The notes: generated by a model from the sequence alone, not told the origin. A stretch of DNA of 64,000 nucleotides from Variovorax sp. (GCA_017744935.1 JAGIAI010000001.1:124001-188000), one strand, 5' to 3'; counted from the first letter of the stretch, positions 43,758 to 52,537 are shown. Translations and numbers: made by a program.

Positions 43758-44629
43758 ACCTTCCGCTCCTCTTTCTTTCCGAGGAGGCCTTGCGGCTTGA
43801 ACAGGATCACGACCATGAAGATCACCAATGCCACCGCGTCCTTGTAGGCCGGCGAGATGTAGGCGGCCGCGAGGTTCTCGGCCACCCCGACGATCAGGCC
43901 GCCCACCAGCGCGCCGCGCGAGTTGTTGAAGCCGCCAATGATGGCCGCGAAGAACGCCTTGCTGCCGAGGCTTTCGCCCATGTCGAACTTGGCGAGGTAG
44001 GTCGGCGTGATCAGCAAGGCTGCCGCCACCGCGAGCGCGGCGTTGATCGCGAAGGTATAGAACACCATGCGAGGCACGTTGATGCCCAGCACGCTGGCGC
44101 TTTCGGTGTTCTGCGCCACGGCCTGCATCGCGCGGCCGGTCACGGTCTTTGCAAGGAAGGCCTGCGTCGCCAGCACGATTGCCACGGCGAGCGCGAACGT
44201 GCCGAGGTCGGCCATGGTGATCGTCACGCCGGCGACGTTGAAGAGCTTGTCCGGGAACAGGCTCGGAAAGGGCTGCGCCTCGGCGCTGTAGGCCGCGCGC
44301 ACGCCGTTGCGCATCGCAATCGACAGGCCGATGCTGGCGACCACGATCGGCATCATTCCGTACTTGAGGAGCGGATCCACCACGCCACGCTTGAAAGCCC
44401 AGCCGAGCACTACCACCGCCACCGCGATGGTGAGCACGAAGCCCACCGCCAGCGGCGCCCCGAAGGACATGAACGCCAGCATGGCGAAGGCCGGCAGCAT
44501 CACGAACTCGCCCTGGGCGAAGTTGATGGTGCCGCTGGCCTGCCAGAGCAGCGTGAAACCGAGCGCCGCCAGCGCGTAGATCGAGCCGGTGGCGAGCCCG
44601 GAGAAGAAGAGCTGCAGGAAGTCGGTCAC
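43754..44629 (-). CDS. livH: LivH-type ABC transporter permease
   Basis: This 291-residue permease with about eight helices shows FFSGLATGSIYALAALGFTLLWQASGTINFAQGEF at the N-terminus and GRAMQAVAQNTESASVLGINV in the middle, both LivH hallmarks, and ILFKPQGLLGKKEERKV at the end. The start codon is GTG at 44629, embedded in a GTGA overlap with the binding-protein stop. It forms the membrane channel with LivM. Confidence 0.93.
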   Translation of the reverse strand: MTDFLQLFFSGLATGSIYALAALGFTLLWQASGTINFAQGEFVMLPAFAMLAFMSFGAPLAVGFVLTIAVAVVVLGWAFKRGVVDPLLKYGMMPIVVASIGLSIAMRNGVRAAYSAEAQPFPSLFPDKLFNVAGVTITMADLGTFALAVAIVLATQAFLAKTVTGRAMQAVAQNTESASVLGINVPRMVFYTFAINAALAVAAALLITPTYLAKFDMGESLGSKAFFAAIIGGFNNSRGALVGGLIVGVAENLAAAYISPAYKDAVALVIFMVVILFKPQGLLGKKEERKV

Positions 44630-45789
44630 TGCTTCTTGCCCAGTGCAGGCAGGATCTCCTTCACTTCCTGCTTGCCGTTCTTCACCTCGACGATGAAGCT
44701 CTCGCGGTCGAGGTCGCCCTTCTCGTCGATGGTCACATCCATCAGCACGCCCGGCTCCTTCGCCACCGGGATCGTCAACCCGTGAAGCGCCTTCGCGATC
44801 GCGATGCGGTCGAGCTTGCCGGCCTTCTCGACGCCGGCCTTGAACATGTAGACGCTGGTGTAGCCCTTGATGCCGTTGTGGTCGGGGATGTACTTGTATT
44901 CCTTCTCGAACTTCGCGCGGAAAGCGCGCATGGTCGGGATCGGCGCGTCGACCGTGAGGCCCACATGCGCCAGGATGCCGTTGGCGGAGTCACCGGCGAG
45001 TTCGATCACCTTCTGGCTCGGCAACACCGTCTCGCCGAGGATCGGCTTGCTCCAGCCCTGCTTGCGCAGTTCGCGCAGCGCACGCGCCGACTCTTCCTCG
45101 TTGGTGTAGACGAACACCGCATCCGGATTGCTCTGCTTGGCCTTGAGCACCGGCGCCGACCAGTCGACCTGGCCCGGCTCGGTCGAGATGTCGGCCACGA
45201 TCTTGATGCCGTTCGCTTCGGCGGACTTCATGAACGCATCGCGCCCGCCCTTGCCGAAGTCGTTGTTGACGAAGATCACCGCGATGGTCTTGGCCTTGAG
45301 GTTCGCGGCCACGTAACGCGCGAGCTTGGGCATCGCGTTGACCTGCGAGAAGCTCGTGCGGAAGACGAAGGGGTTGCCCTGCGCGGTGATCGCGGTCGCC
45401 TCGGCGCCGGTGAAGTTCGGCGTCTCGCCGCGACGCGTCTCCGCCATGCTGACGATCATCGAGCCCGAGAAACCCGGACCGAAGACGGCGACCACGCCGT
45501 TGTCGACCGCCTTGGCGGCCATCGCCTTCGCGACGCCGGGGTTCGACTGCGTATCGCTAATCGCGCTTTCGATCTTCTTGCCGAGGATGCCGCCCGACGC
45601 GTTGATTTCCTTGATCGCAAGCTCGACGCCATTCCTGAAGTTCGTGCCCGCCGTGGCGCCCGTGCCTGACAGCTCCTGGATGTTGGCCACCTTGATGGTG
45701 TCCTGGGCGAAGGCGCCGCTGGCGCAAGCGGCCAGCGCGCACGCTGCTGCCAGACGCATCGCGAATCGGCGGGGTTGAAGAATGGTCAT
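44626..45789 (-). CDS. livK: LivK-type periplasmic substrate-binding protein
   Basis: This 387-residue protein starts at ATG 45789 with GAGGAGAC upstream. The track's 45891 start lies inside the neighbour. A signal peptide ends ASGAFAQD. The mature protein has VANIQELSGTGATAGTNFRNG, KEINASGGILGKKIE, NDFGKGGRDAFMKSA-like sequence and GIKGYTSVYMFKAGVEKAGK, the Peripla_BP_6 pattern. It would deliver the substrate to LivHM. It lies between the dehydratase gene (52 bp) and livH, so a quinate/shikimate-type or aromatic acid ligand is a reasonable hypothesis. Confidence 0.92.
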   Translation of the reverse strand: MTILQPRRFAMRLAAACALAACASGAFAQDTIKVANIQELSGTGATAGTNFRNGVELAIKEINASGGILGKKIESAISDTQSNPGVAKAMAAKAVDNGVVAVFGPGFSGSMIVSMAETRRGETPNFTGAEATAITAQGNPFVFRTSFSQVNAMPKLARYVAANLKAKTIAVIFVNNDFGKGGRDAFMKSAEANGIKIVADISTEPGQVDWSAPVLKAKQSNPDAVFVYTNEEESARALRELRKQGWSKPILGETVLPSQKVIELAGDSANGILAHVGLTVDAPIPTMRAFRAKFEKEYKYIPDHNGIKGYTSVYMFKAGVEKAGKLDRIAIAKALHGLTIPVAKEPGVLMDVTIDEKGDLDRESFIVEVKNGKQEVKEILPALGKKQ

Positions 45790-45841
45790 CGGAAGTCTCC
45801 TCTTTGGTGGTTGATGGTTTGTGGTGATTCTTATGGGTGGC

Positions 45842-46723
45842 TCAGTGCTGGGGCACGCGGGCTGGCTCGCCGCCCGCCACATGCGACTCACTGAGCCAGC
45901 GCGCGCTCTTCATCGCGCGCTGTCCGACCACCATCGGGTCGGAGTTGACATAGTCGTCGTTGAACACCTCGAAGGTGTAGTGGCCGCGATAGCCCTTGTC
46001 TTCCAGGAGCTGCACGAGGTCGCGCACGTCGTGCAGGCCCTCGCCCGGGAACAGGCGCTGGTGGCGTGCAAGCTCGATCATGTCGGACTGGCGGTCGCTG
46101 TATTCGAAGAAGTAGTCGGCCAGCTGCACGAGGAAGATCTTTTCCACCGGCACTTCGGCAAGCTGCTTGAGCGTCTCAGGCGTGTCGTCGCCGTGCACCG
46201 ACATATGGAAGAAGTCGAGGTTGAGGCCCACGTTCTCGCGGTCGCAGCGACGCACGATGTCCCACGCCTGGTGCCAGCGGTTGGTGTGCCGACCCCACGA
46301 AAGCGCCTCGTAGCAGATACGGATGCCCAGCGGCGTCGCGAGCGTGGCGAGCGTGCGCAGGTCTTCCGCCGCGCGGTCAGGGTCGTCGATCGCGAGCGGC
46401 GAAGTCGTCGAGCAGCACAGCAGCAGATCGGTGCCGACCAGCGCCATCTGGCGAAGCTGCTCGCGCGCCATTTCGAGCCGGTGCGGCCGCATCGCATCGG
46501 GCGCGCATTCGAAGTCGCGGAGTGGCTGGAAGTCGGTGACCTTGAGGCCGCTCTGTTTCACGAGCTCTGCGGCCTTCTCGACGCCAGCGGGATGGTTGAT
46601 GAGGTCGCGCGCCCAGAGCTCGACGCCGGAGAAGCCAGCCGCCTTCATGCATTCCAGCTTGTGGCCGAGCTCGCCCCCCATGGTGACGGTGTTGAAGCCG
46701 AAACGGTCGAGGGCGATCGCCAT
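45842..46723 (-). CDS. quiC: 3-dehydroshikimate dehydratase-like TIM-barrel protein
   Basis: This 293-residue xylose-isomerase-like TIM barrel shows the four-ligand metal site expected for bacterial 3-dehydroshikimate dehydratases: RICYEALSWG (Glu about 142), GLNLDFFHMS (Asp about 172), FLVQLADYF (Gln about 198) and YTFEVFNDDY (Glu about 246). HTNRWHQAWDI also matches. The enzyme dehydrates 3-dehydroshikimate to protocatechuate. It sits between a dehydrogenase-like gene (9 bp) and the Liv operon. Another sugar-isomerase role is possible, but the pca context favours this call. Confidence 0.85.
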   Translation of the reverse strand: MAIALDRFGFNTVTMGGELGHKLECMKAAGFSGVELWARDLINHPAGVEKAAELVKQSGLKVTDFQPLRDFECAPDAMRPHRLEMAREQLRQMALVGTDLLLCCSTTSPLAIDDPDRAAEDLRTLATLATPLGIRICYEALSWGRHTNRWHQAWDIVRRCDRENVGLNLDFFHMSVHGDDTPETLKQLAEVPVEKIFLVQLADYFFEYSDRQSDMIELARHQRLFPGEGLHDVRDLVQLLEDKGYRGHYTFEVFNDDYVNSDPMVVGQRAMKSARWLSESHVAGGEPARVPQH

Positions 46724-46732
46724 GGAAGTCTT

Positions 46733-47656
46733 TCAGGCCACGCTGGCCGAGTGATAGCGCAGAGGCGTATGGATCTCGTCGGCCATGGAAGCCGGATAGA
46801 TCAGCTCGCGCAGGAAATTGGCGTCGTGGCGCACCGCGTTGGCGGCGTCCTTGTGGCCGAAGAAATCGAGGTAGTGCGGCATCTGCTGGATCAGCATCTC
46901 GAAGCCGGCCTGCGCATTGAGGCCGCGCTCGCGCGCCGCACGAACGATGGGTGTGGGCTGGCCGCGCAGGAGGATGTCGAACAGCGCGGCATGCGAATCC
47001 ATGCGGGCGACGTCCACGGGCAGCGGGTCCTCGGGCTTGAGGCCGAGCGATGTGGCGTTGATGACGAGGTCGTAGCCCGCGGGATCGTTGCTGTCCACCG
47101 CCACGGTGGTCGCATCGAAGAAGGCGTCGAGCTTGGCGGCGACACCGGCCGCCTTGCCGGCGGCGAGGTCGTAGAAGGCGATGTGCTCGGCGCCATTGAC
47201 CGTGCCGCCTTCAGCCAGGGCGACGCCGATGGCTGCAGCGCTCACGCCCGCGCCGAGGATCAGCACGCGCTTGCCGCGGAAGGGGATGTTGTAGCGGTCG
47301 AGCGCGCCGATCAGGCCCTCGCCATCGAAAAGATCGCCTTCGAGCTCGCCGTTCTCGATCCGGCGCACCACATTGGCAGAACCAGCGACCCGGCCGAAGA
47401 GGCCGCAACCGTCGAGCAGGTCCACCAGCGACGGCTTGTGCGGAGGAGCGATCACCATGCCGCGCACGTTCCGGGCGAGAAAAGCTGCCTTGACGAAGAC
47501 CGCGAGGTCGCGCCGCCCTACTTGCACCGGCGCCATCACCGCATCGATGCCACAGCGCTCGAATACCGCATTGAACATCCGCGGCAGGCGCACGTTCGTG
47601 ACCGGGTCGCCCGGAAGGAGGTAGAGGGAAGTGCTGCCGACGATGGAAGGGAACAT
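46733..47656 (-). CDS. Shikimate/quinate dehydrogenase family protein (paralogue 2, atypical)
   Basis: This 307-residue protein is read from ATG 47656. The 47674 start is TTG. The AroE fold is shown by VLILGAGVSAAAIGVALAEG (about 137-156), VIAPPHKPSLVDLL with the catalytic Lys, GSANVVRR and LFDGEGLIGAL with the Asp. The substrate motif HSxSP is replaced by VTNVRLP, again unlike shikimate dehydrogenases and different from paralogue 1. It is the first gene of the catabolic run, divergent from the IclR regulator. It probably oxidises quinate or shikimate toward dehydroshikimate. Confidence 0.83.
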   Translation of the reverse strand: MFPSIVGSTSLYLLPGDPVTNVRLPRMFNAVFERCGIDAVMAPVQVGRRDLAVFVKAAFLARNVRGMVIAPPHKPSLVDLLDGCGLFGRVAGSANVVRRIENGELEGDLFDGEGLIGALDRYNIPFRGKRVLILGAGVSAAAIGVALAEGGTVNGAEHIAFYDLAAGKAAGVAAKLDAFFDATTVAVDSNDPAGYDLVINATSLGLKPEDPLPVDVARMDSHAALFDILLRGQPTPIVRAARERGLNAQAGFEMLIQQMPHYLDFFGHKDAANAVRHDANFLRELIYPASMADEIHTPLRYHSASVA

Positions 47657-47677
47657 ACGGGTGTCTCTCTTCAAGTT

Positions 47678-47692
47678 GTTCGACTATCGACC
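47678..47692. promoter_or_regulatory. PcaR-like operator candidate at the shikimate-dehydrogenase-like promoter
   Basis: GTTCGACTATCGACC (reverse GGTCGATAGTCGAAC) lies 22 bp upstream of the 47656 start. It resembles the GTTCGATAATCG-type motif I recall for PcaR of Pseudomonas putida and shares the TCGAAC half with the sites listed separately. Recognition is by eye. Confidence 0.5.
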
Positions 47693-47764
47693 GAATCACC
47701 GAGGAGGCGCCGCTAATGTAGCGGCCGATGTGAACCGAACGTAGCCAGAGGATGTGTGAAAAAC

Positions 47765-47797
47765 CGATTATCGAACTACACTGATCGATCATCGAAC
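47765..47797. promoter_or_regulatory. Paired ATCGAAC half-sites, 21 bp apart, upstream of the IclR gene
   Basis: CGATTATCGAAC (47765-47776) and CGATCATCGAAC (47786-47797) are in the same orientation with a repeat period of exactly 21 bp, two helical turns. They end 27 bp before the IclR start. The same pair with the same period occurs upstream of the MHS permease. This is a strong candidate for the IclR-family operator. Confidence 0.65.
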
Positions 47798-47824
47798 GAT
47801 TTCAGGGTTTGTCCCAGAAACACC

Positions 47825-48610
47825 ATGGATAACGACAACGCCCCCGCACCGAGCGGCCTCGACAAGCGCGACTGGATCGCGGGTCTCGAGCGCGGCGTTT
47901 CCATCATCGAAGCCTTCGACGACGCGCACCAGCGCATGACCGCGAGCGAGGCCGGCCAGCGCACGGGCATGACGCGCACCGCGGCGCGGCGCTACCTGCT
48001 CACCCTGCAACACATGGGCTATGTGGCCAGCGACGGCAAACTCTTCTGGCTCACGCCGCGCGTGCTCCGCCTCGGACAGTCGTACCTGGAATCCGCGCGC
48101 CTGCCGCGCATCGTGCAGCCCTTCCTGCAGCGGGTCGCGGCCGGCACGCACGAGATCGCCTACCTCAGCGTGATGGATGGCGACGAGGTGGTCTACATCG
48201 CGCGCAACGGTCCGAACCGGAGCATGAGCACCGGCTACGTGCTGGGCGCGCGAGTCCCGGCGCAGGTGACGGCGTCGGGCATGCTGATGCTGGCCATGCG
48301 CAGCGACGAGGAGTTGAGCGCATGGCTCGAAACGCACGAACTGGCGGTGTTCACTTCGCACACCATTTCGAGCAAGGAACGCATGAAGCTGGAGTTGGCG
48401 CGCATCCGGGCACAGGGGTGGGCGCTGTCGGAGCAGCAACTGGATCTGAATTCACGCGGCATCGCCGTGCCGCTGCGGGATCGTCACGGGGAACTGGTCG
48501 GCGCGCTGAACATCACGATGCCCATAGGCCATGAAAGCAGCGAGGACGCGGTCACCCGCGTCCTCCCTGTGCTACGCGAAACCGCGCAGGCTATGCGGAA
48601 TCTGATCTGA
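47825..48610 (+). CDS. IclR-family transcriptional regulator, PcaR/PcaU-like
   Basis: ATG 47825 is preferred, giving 261 residues. The track start at 47756 runs through the operator sites. The N-terminal winged helix is DWIAGLERGVSIIEAFDDAHQRMTASEAGQRTGMTRTAARRYLLTL (about 15-60), and the effector domain includes LSVMDGDEVVYIARNGPNRSMSTGYVLGARVPAQVTASG and GWALSEQQLDLNSRGIAVPLRD. This matches PcaR/PcaU/PobR-group regulators, which respond to protocatechuate, 3-oxoadipate or related acids. It is divergent from the catabolic run and convergent with the MHS permease (7 bp gap). Confidence 0.92.
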   Translation: MDNDNAPAPSGLDKRDWIAGLERGVSIIEAFDDAHQRMTASEAGQRTGMTRTAARRYLLTLQHMGYVASDGKLFWLTPRVLRLGQSYLESARLPRIVQPFLQRVAAGTHEIAYLSVMDGDEVVYIARNGPNRSMSTGYVLGARVPAQVTASGMLMLAMRSDEELSAWLETHELAVFTSHTISSKERMKLELARIRAQGWALSEQQLDLNSRGIAVPLRDRHGELVGALNITMPIGHESSEDAVTRVLPVLRETAQAMRNLI

Positions 48611-48617
48611 CCGAGCG

Positions 48618-50024
48618 TCAGGCAACCGCCTTGGTCAAGGAAGCCTCAGCGAGCGTCTGGGCGCGCAGACGGTCGTATTCATCCTTCGGAACGGGCACTG
48701 CATTCGGCTTGCCCAGATCGTTGAGGTGGATGCGATAGGTTTCGCGGGCGCTCATCACGGCGATGGCGGCGATGGCGGTGATGCCGAGGGTCAGCGCACC
48801 GATGATCATCGGAATGTTGGCCGCTCCGGGAGGGGCGACGGCAACAAACAGCGCCGGCAGCATCGCAGTCGCGGCGGTGCCAAGGTTCTGCGAGATGGCC
48901 ATGGCCGAGCAGCGGGTGCGGGTCGGGAACAGTTCCGGGTAGAAGCTCGGGAAGACCGCGTTGTAGCCCTGGTAGACGATGCCCCACATCAGCAGCGACA
49001 TGACGATCGCCAGCGGCACGTTGTGGATGCTGATCGCATAGAGGTAGCCGAAGGACAGCAGGCCGGCGCCGAGAGAGCCGAGCACGATCGGCGGCTTGCG
49101 GCCGACCTTGTCCGAGAGGTTGCCGACCATCGGGATGACGACCACCGCGATGACGTTGCCGAGTACCGGGATCCACAGGTAGATGTCCTTCTGGAACCCG
49201 ATGCCATAGGCCGGCTGCACCGCGTACGCCGCACCGAAGACGGTGGCAACGACCGGGATCACGTTCATCAGCGAGGCGCAGACCACGCGGATCATGTCCC
49301 TCCAGCTCTGCGTGAAGGCCTCGATGACGGGGGCCTTCGGTGCAGCTTGGCCCTCACCGATTTCCTCGGTGAACGCAGGCGTCTCGTCGACTTCACGGCG
49401 GATGATGTAGCCAGCCACGATCACGACGAAGCTCAGAAGGAAGGGAATGCGCCAGCCCCAGCTCAGGAAGGCCTCGTCGGGCATGTAGTGCGCAAGTGGC
49501 AGGAACACGGCGGCGGCAAGGATCTGGCCAGCCTGCACGCCCTGCAGCGTGAAGGAGGCGAAGAAGCCGCGTCGGCCGAATGGCGCGTGCTCGAGAATCA
49601 TCGAGCTCGCGCCCGAGATTTCGCCGGCCACCGCGAAGCCCTGGATCAGCCGCAGGAGCACCAGCAGCGCCGGCGCCAGCAGACCGACCTGGTCATAGGT
49701 CGGCAGCAGACCGACCGCGATGGTCGAGAAGCCCATGAGGAACATGCAGATCAGGAGCATGTGCTTGCGGCCCTTGGTGTCGCCCCAGTGGCCGAGCACA
49801 AACGCGCCGATGGGTCGCGCGACATAGCCGACGCCGTAGGTTGCCAGCGACGCCACGATGGCGATCGTCGGATTGCCCTTCGGGAAGAAGATCTGGGGAA
49901 AGATCAGCGACGCGGCAGTCGCGTAGATGAAGAAGTCGTAGTACTCCAATGCCGAGCCGATCCAGCCGCTGGCGGCCGCCTTCTTGGATTGGTGTCGGCC
50001 TTTCGGTTCCGAGGGGTTGCTCAT
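48618..50024 (-). CDS. MHS-family MFS permease (shikimate/aromatic acid type)
   Basis: This 468-residue permease has about twelve helices. The metabolite:H+ symporter signature is ASGWIGSALEYYDFFIYATAASLIFPQIFFP (about 18-48), followed by YVARPIGAFVLGHWGDTKGRK (helix 2-3 loop) and LRLIQGFAVAGEISGASSMILEHAP. ShiA, PcaT and KgtP belong to this family. Shikimate, quinate, protocatechuate or 3-oxoadipate is the likely cargo, and an upstream pair of ATCGAAC-type sites suggests control by the IclR regulator. It would duplicate the uptake function of the Liv transporter. Confidence 0.9.
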   Translation of the reverse strand: MSNPSEPKGRHQSKKAAASGWIGSALEYYDFFIYATAASLIFPQIFFPKGNPTIAIVASLATYGVGYVARPIGAFVLGHWGDTKGRKHMLLICMFLMGFSTIAVGLLPTYDQVGLLAPALLVLLRLIQGFAVAGEISGASSMILEHAPFGRRGFFASFTLQGVQAGQILAAAVFLPLAHYMPDEAFLSWGWRIPFLLSFVVIVAGYIIRREVDETPAFTEEIGEGQAAPKAPVIEAFTQSWRDMIRVVCASLMNVIPVVATVFGAAYAVQPAYGIGFQKDIYLWIPVLGNVIAVVVIPMVGNLSDKVGRKPPIVLGSLGAGLLSFGYLYAISIHNVPLAIVMSLLMWGIVYQGYNAVFPSFYPELFPTRTRCSAMAISQNLGTAATAMLPALFVAVAPPGAANIPMIIGALTLGITAIAAIAVMSARETYRIHLNDLGKPNAVPVPKDEYDRLRAQTLAEASLTKAVA

Positions 50025-50170
50025 GTGTCTCTCCGGATGGTGGTTCGATGGGCGGCGGACCAGGGACGGCGTCCGGCCGGCTTCGTTCGGCTATCGCGCA
50101 GCTCGCGGTGCGCAAGGCGAATGTAGAGCGCAGCCCCTGAGCGGGCCCAGCGAAATCTGGCGCCTCAGAT

Positions 50171-50203
50171 CAATGATCGTACTGGCACGATCGATAATCG
50201 AAC
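50171..50203. promoter_or_regulatory. Paired ATCG(A/T)AC half-sites, 21 bp apart, upstream of the MHS permease
   Basis: ATCGTAC at 50176-50182 and ATCGAAC at 50197-50203 (the latter within CGATAATCGAAC) have the same 21-bp period as the pair before the IclR gene. They lie about 150-180 bp upstream of the permease start, in the gap after aroC. The shared spacing points to the same regulator. Confidence 0.6.
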
Positions 50204-50240
50204 GGTCTGGGGGTTTCCCCTGAATCTTGCCCGCTCAGCC

Positions 50241-51350
50241 TCAGAGGAACGAAGCCTGCGGCGATTGCGCCCCTGCCGCCTGGGCAGTCGCCACATCGCC
50301 GCACTGCGCGCGATTGCGCAAGGCATGCTCGATGACCACCAGCGCCAGCATCGCCTCGGCGATCGGCGTCGCGCGGATGCCCACGCACGGATCGTGACGC
50401 CCCTTGGTGACGACCTCGACCGGCTGGTTGTTCACGTCGATCGACTGGCGCGGGCTGATGATCGAGCTGGTCGGCTTGATCGCGATGCTCACATCGAGGT
50501 CCTGCCCCGTCGTGATGCCGCCGAGCACGCCGCCCGCGTTGTTGGTCTCGAAGCCCGAGGGCGTGATCGAATCGCCGTGCGTGGTGCCGCGCTGCGCGAC
50601 GCTTGCGAATCCGGCGCCGATCTCGACGCCCTTGACCGCATTGATACCCATCATGGCCCAGGCAATGTCGGCATCCATCTTGTCGAAGAGCGGTTCGCCA
50701 AGGCCCACAGGCACGTTCGACGCGGTCACGCGGACGCGTGCGCCGCACGAATCGCCTGCCTTGCGCAGCGAATCCATGTACGCCTCAAGGTGCGACACAT
50801 CGGCGATCGGTGCGAAGAAGGGGTTGTTCGGCACGTGCTCCCAGCTCTCGAAGGGAATCGCGATCTCGCCGATCTGCGACATGCAACCCCGGAAGACGGT
50901 GCCGTACTTCTCGAAGAGCCACTTCTTGGCGACCGCGCCGGCGGCAACCATCGGCGCCGTGAGCCGTGCCGACGAACGCCCGCCGCCGCGCGGATCGCGG
51001 ATGCCGTATTTCTTCCAGTAGGTGAAGTCGGCATGGCCAGGCCGGAACTGCTGCGCGATCTGCCCGTAGTCCTTGCTGCGCTGGTCGGTGTTCTGGATCA
51101 GCAGCGCGATGGGCGTGCCGGTCGTCTTGCCCTCGTAAACGCCACTCAGGATCTGCACGGTGTCGGGCTCGTTGCGCTGGGTGACGTGGCGGCTGGTGCC
51201 GGGGCGGCGGCGGTCGAGATCGCCCTGGATGTCGGCTTCGCTGAGAGCCATGCCGGGCGGGCAGCCGTCGATCACGCATCCGATCGCGGGGCCATGGGAT
51301 TCACCGAAGTTGGTGACTGCGAAAAGGGTGCCGAAGGAATTGCCGCTCAT
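50241..51350 (-). CDS. aroC: Chorismate synthase
   Basis: This 369-residue enzyme starts at ATG 51350. The track's 51488 start overlaps the divergent cupin gene. Signatures are [20 protein letters not shown] near the N-terminus, [20 protein letters not shown] (about 129-148) and [21 protein letters not shown] near the C-terminus. It makes chorismate from EPSP using reduced FMN. It is the only biosynthetic shikimate-pathway gene here and is separated by 216 bp from the catabolic permease, so its placement beside that cluster is probably coincidental. Confidence 0.97.
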   Translation of the reverse strand: MSGNSFGTLFAVTNFGESHGPAIGCVIDGCPPGMALSEADIQGDLDRRRPGTSRHVTQRNEPDTVQILSGVYEGKTTGTPIALLIQNTDQRSKDYGQIAQQFRPGHADFTYWKKYGIRDPRGGGRSSARLTAPMVAAGAVAKKWLFEKYGTVFRGCMSQIGEIAIPFESWEHVPNNPFFAPIADVSHLEAYMDSLRKAGDSCGARVRVTASNVPVGLGEPLFDKMDADIAWAMMGINAVKGVEIGAGFASVAQRGTTHGDSITPSGFETNNAGGVLGGITTGQDLDVSIAIKPTSSIISPRQSIDVNNQPVEVVTKGRHDPCVGIRATPIAEAMLALVVIEHALRNRAQCGDVATAQAAGAQSPQASFL

Positions 51351-51450
51351 GGCGCGGATTATCCCAGCGTCGGCGCCCCGCGACGGGGCGAGCCCACAGG
51401 AACGCTTTATGCATGCTGCAACGCAGCATCCCCTCTTCAAAGGAACGCTC

Positions 51451-51870
51451 ATGCTGGATCGCACCGACACGAAGTTCTCCCACACCAAGCCGGCGGATAC
51501 CGAGTACGTCTCGGGCGGCCTGCGTGACTTCTTCCTCTACCGCGATCTAGGCATCGCGGAAGCCACCCATGGCAAGGTGATCGCGCATCTGGTGAAGGCC
51601 AACATGGCACCTGAAGAGGGCACCGGCTGGCACCGCCACGAGGCGGACTTCCAGATCGTGATCATGGTGAAGGGGTGGGCCCGCTTCATGTACGAGGACA
51701 AGGAAACCCTGGTCGAGGCCGGCGACGTGGTACATCAGCGCCCGGGCATCCGCCACTACCTCTTCGACTACTCCCCCGACATGGAGTACCTCGAGATCGT
51801 CTCACCGGCCGACTTCAAGAGCGTGGACGTCGATCCGGTGTGCGAGGTGCCGAAGCCAACGCCCTGGTGA
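51451..51870 (+). CDS. Cupin-domain protein
   Basis: This 139-residue protein starts at ATG 51451 with AAAGGA upstream. A single cupin is visible: [20 protein letters not shown] (motif 1, His-x-His and the later Glu/Gln positions), [28 protein letters not shown] (motif 2). The HRH pair and the later RH give a plausible metal site. No pathway can be assigned. The gene is divergent from aroC and lies 49 bp before the GbsR-type gene, whose operator begins just after this stop codon. Confidence 0.82.
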   Translation: MLDRTDTKFSHTKPADTEYVSGGLRDFFLYRDLGIAEATHGKVIAHLVKANMAPEEGTGWHRHEADFQIVIMVKGWARFMYEDKETLVEAGDVVHQRPGIRHYLFDYSPDMEYLEIVSPADFKSVDVDPVCEVPKPTPW

Positions 51871-51871
51871 G

Positions 51872-51890
51872 TTTTCAGTATTTCCTGAAC
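51872..51890. promoter_or_regulatory. Operator candidate before the GbsR-type gene (imperfect palindrome)
   Basis: TTTTCAGTATTTCCTGAAC, about 30 bp upstream of the regulator start, differs at two positions from the perfect palindrome TTTCAGTATTTACTGAAA found in front of cydD. Two matching sites at the regulator's own promoter and at the neighbouring operon strongly suggest autoregulation plus control of cyd. Confidence 0.65.
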
Positions 51891-51919
51891 GTGCAGCATT
51901 TCGGCGTGAGAATCGCCGG

Positions 51920-52489
51920 ATGCCTGCATCGACCCTCCCGCCGCTCAGCCGTCAGTTCGTCGCCCACTTTGGAGAAATGGGCAGCAAATGGGGGATCAAC
52001 AGGACAGTCGGACAGATCTACGCGCTGATCTTCATTTCAGAACGCGCGCTCAACGCCGACGAGATCGCCGAGTTGCTGGAGTTCTCCCGCTCGAACGTGA
52101 GCATGGGCCTCAAGGAACTCCAGGCGTGGCGCCTGGTGCACCTGCGTCACCAGCCGGGCGACCGGCGCGAGTACTTCGAGGCGCCGTCCGATGTGTGGGA
52201 GATCTTCCGCGTGCTCGCGGAGGAACGCCGCCGCCGCGAGGTCGAGCCCACGCTGTCGATGCTGCGTAATGCGATGCTCGAAGAGCCTTCCACCGACGAA
52301 GAACGCCACGCCCAGCAGCGAATGCGCGAGATGCACGACCTCATCGATCGCCTCATGAAGTGGTTCGACGAGGTGCAACGCCTCGCGCCCGAGACTGCGA
52401 TGCAGCTCATGGGCATGGGCGCGACCGTGACGAAGGTGCTCGGCCTCAAAGACCGCCTGACCGGCTCCGCCCGAAAGAAGGCGCCCTAG
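51920..52489 (+). CDS. GbsR/MarR-type transcriptional regulator
   Basis: This 189-residue regulator has a winged helix: KWGINRTVGQIYALIFISERALNADEIAELLEFSRSNVSMGLKELQAWRLV (about 23-73), with wing residues HQPGDRREYFEA. A long C-terminal helical dimerisation region follows (FRVLAEERRRREVEPTLSML...). This is the GbsR arrangement. It is convergent with the cydDCABX operon, and its promoter carries an operator-like site also present before cydD. It probably senses a redox, respiratory or metabolite signal. The ligand is unknown. No Shine-Dalgarno site is obvious before ATG 51920. Confidence 0.88.
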   Translation: MPASTLPPLSRQFVAHFGEMGSKWGINRTVGQIYALIFISERALNADEIAELLEFSRSNVSMGLKELQAWRLVHLRHQPGDRREYFEAPSDVWEIFRVLAEERRRREVEPTLSMLRNAMLEEPSTDEERHAQQRMREMHDLIDRLMKWFDEVQRLAPETAMQLMGMGATVTKVLGLKDRLTGSARKKAP

Positions 52490-52537
52490 CCAAGCCGGGA
52501 ACGCCGCGGAACCGGCTCCGCCGGGCCGCTGGTGTTG

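Noticed and set aside
45821-47716. 631-residue plus-strand ORF opposite quiC and the second AroE-like gene
   Set aside because: Antisense shadow with no domain signature. The minus-strand genes are well supported.
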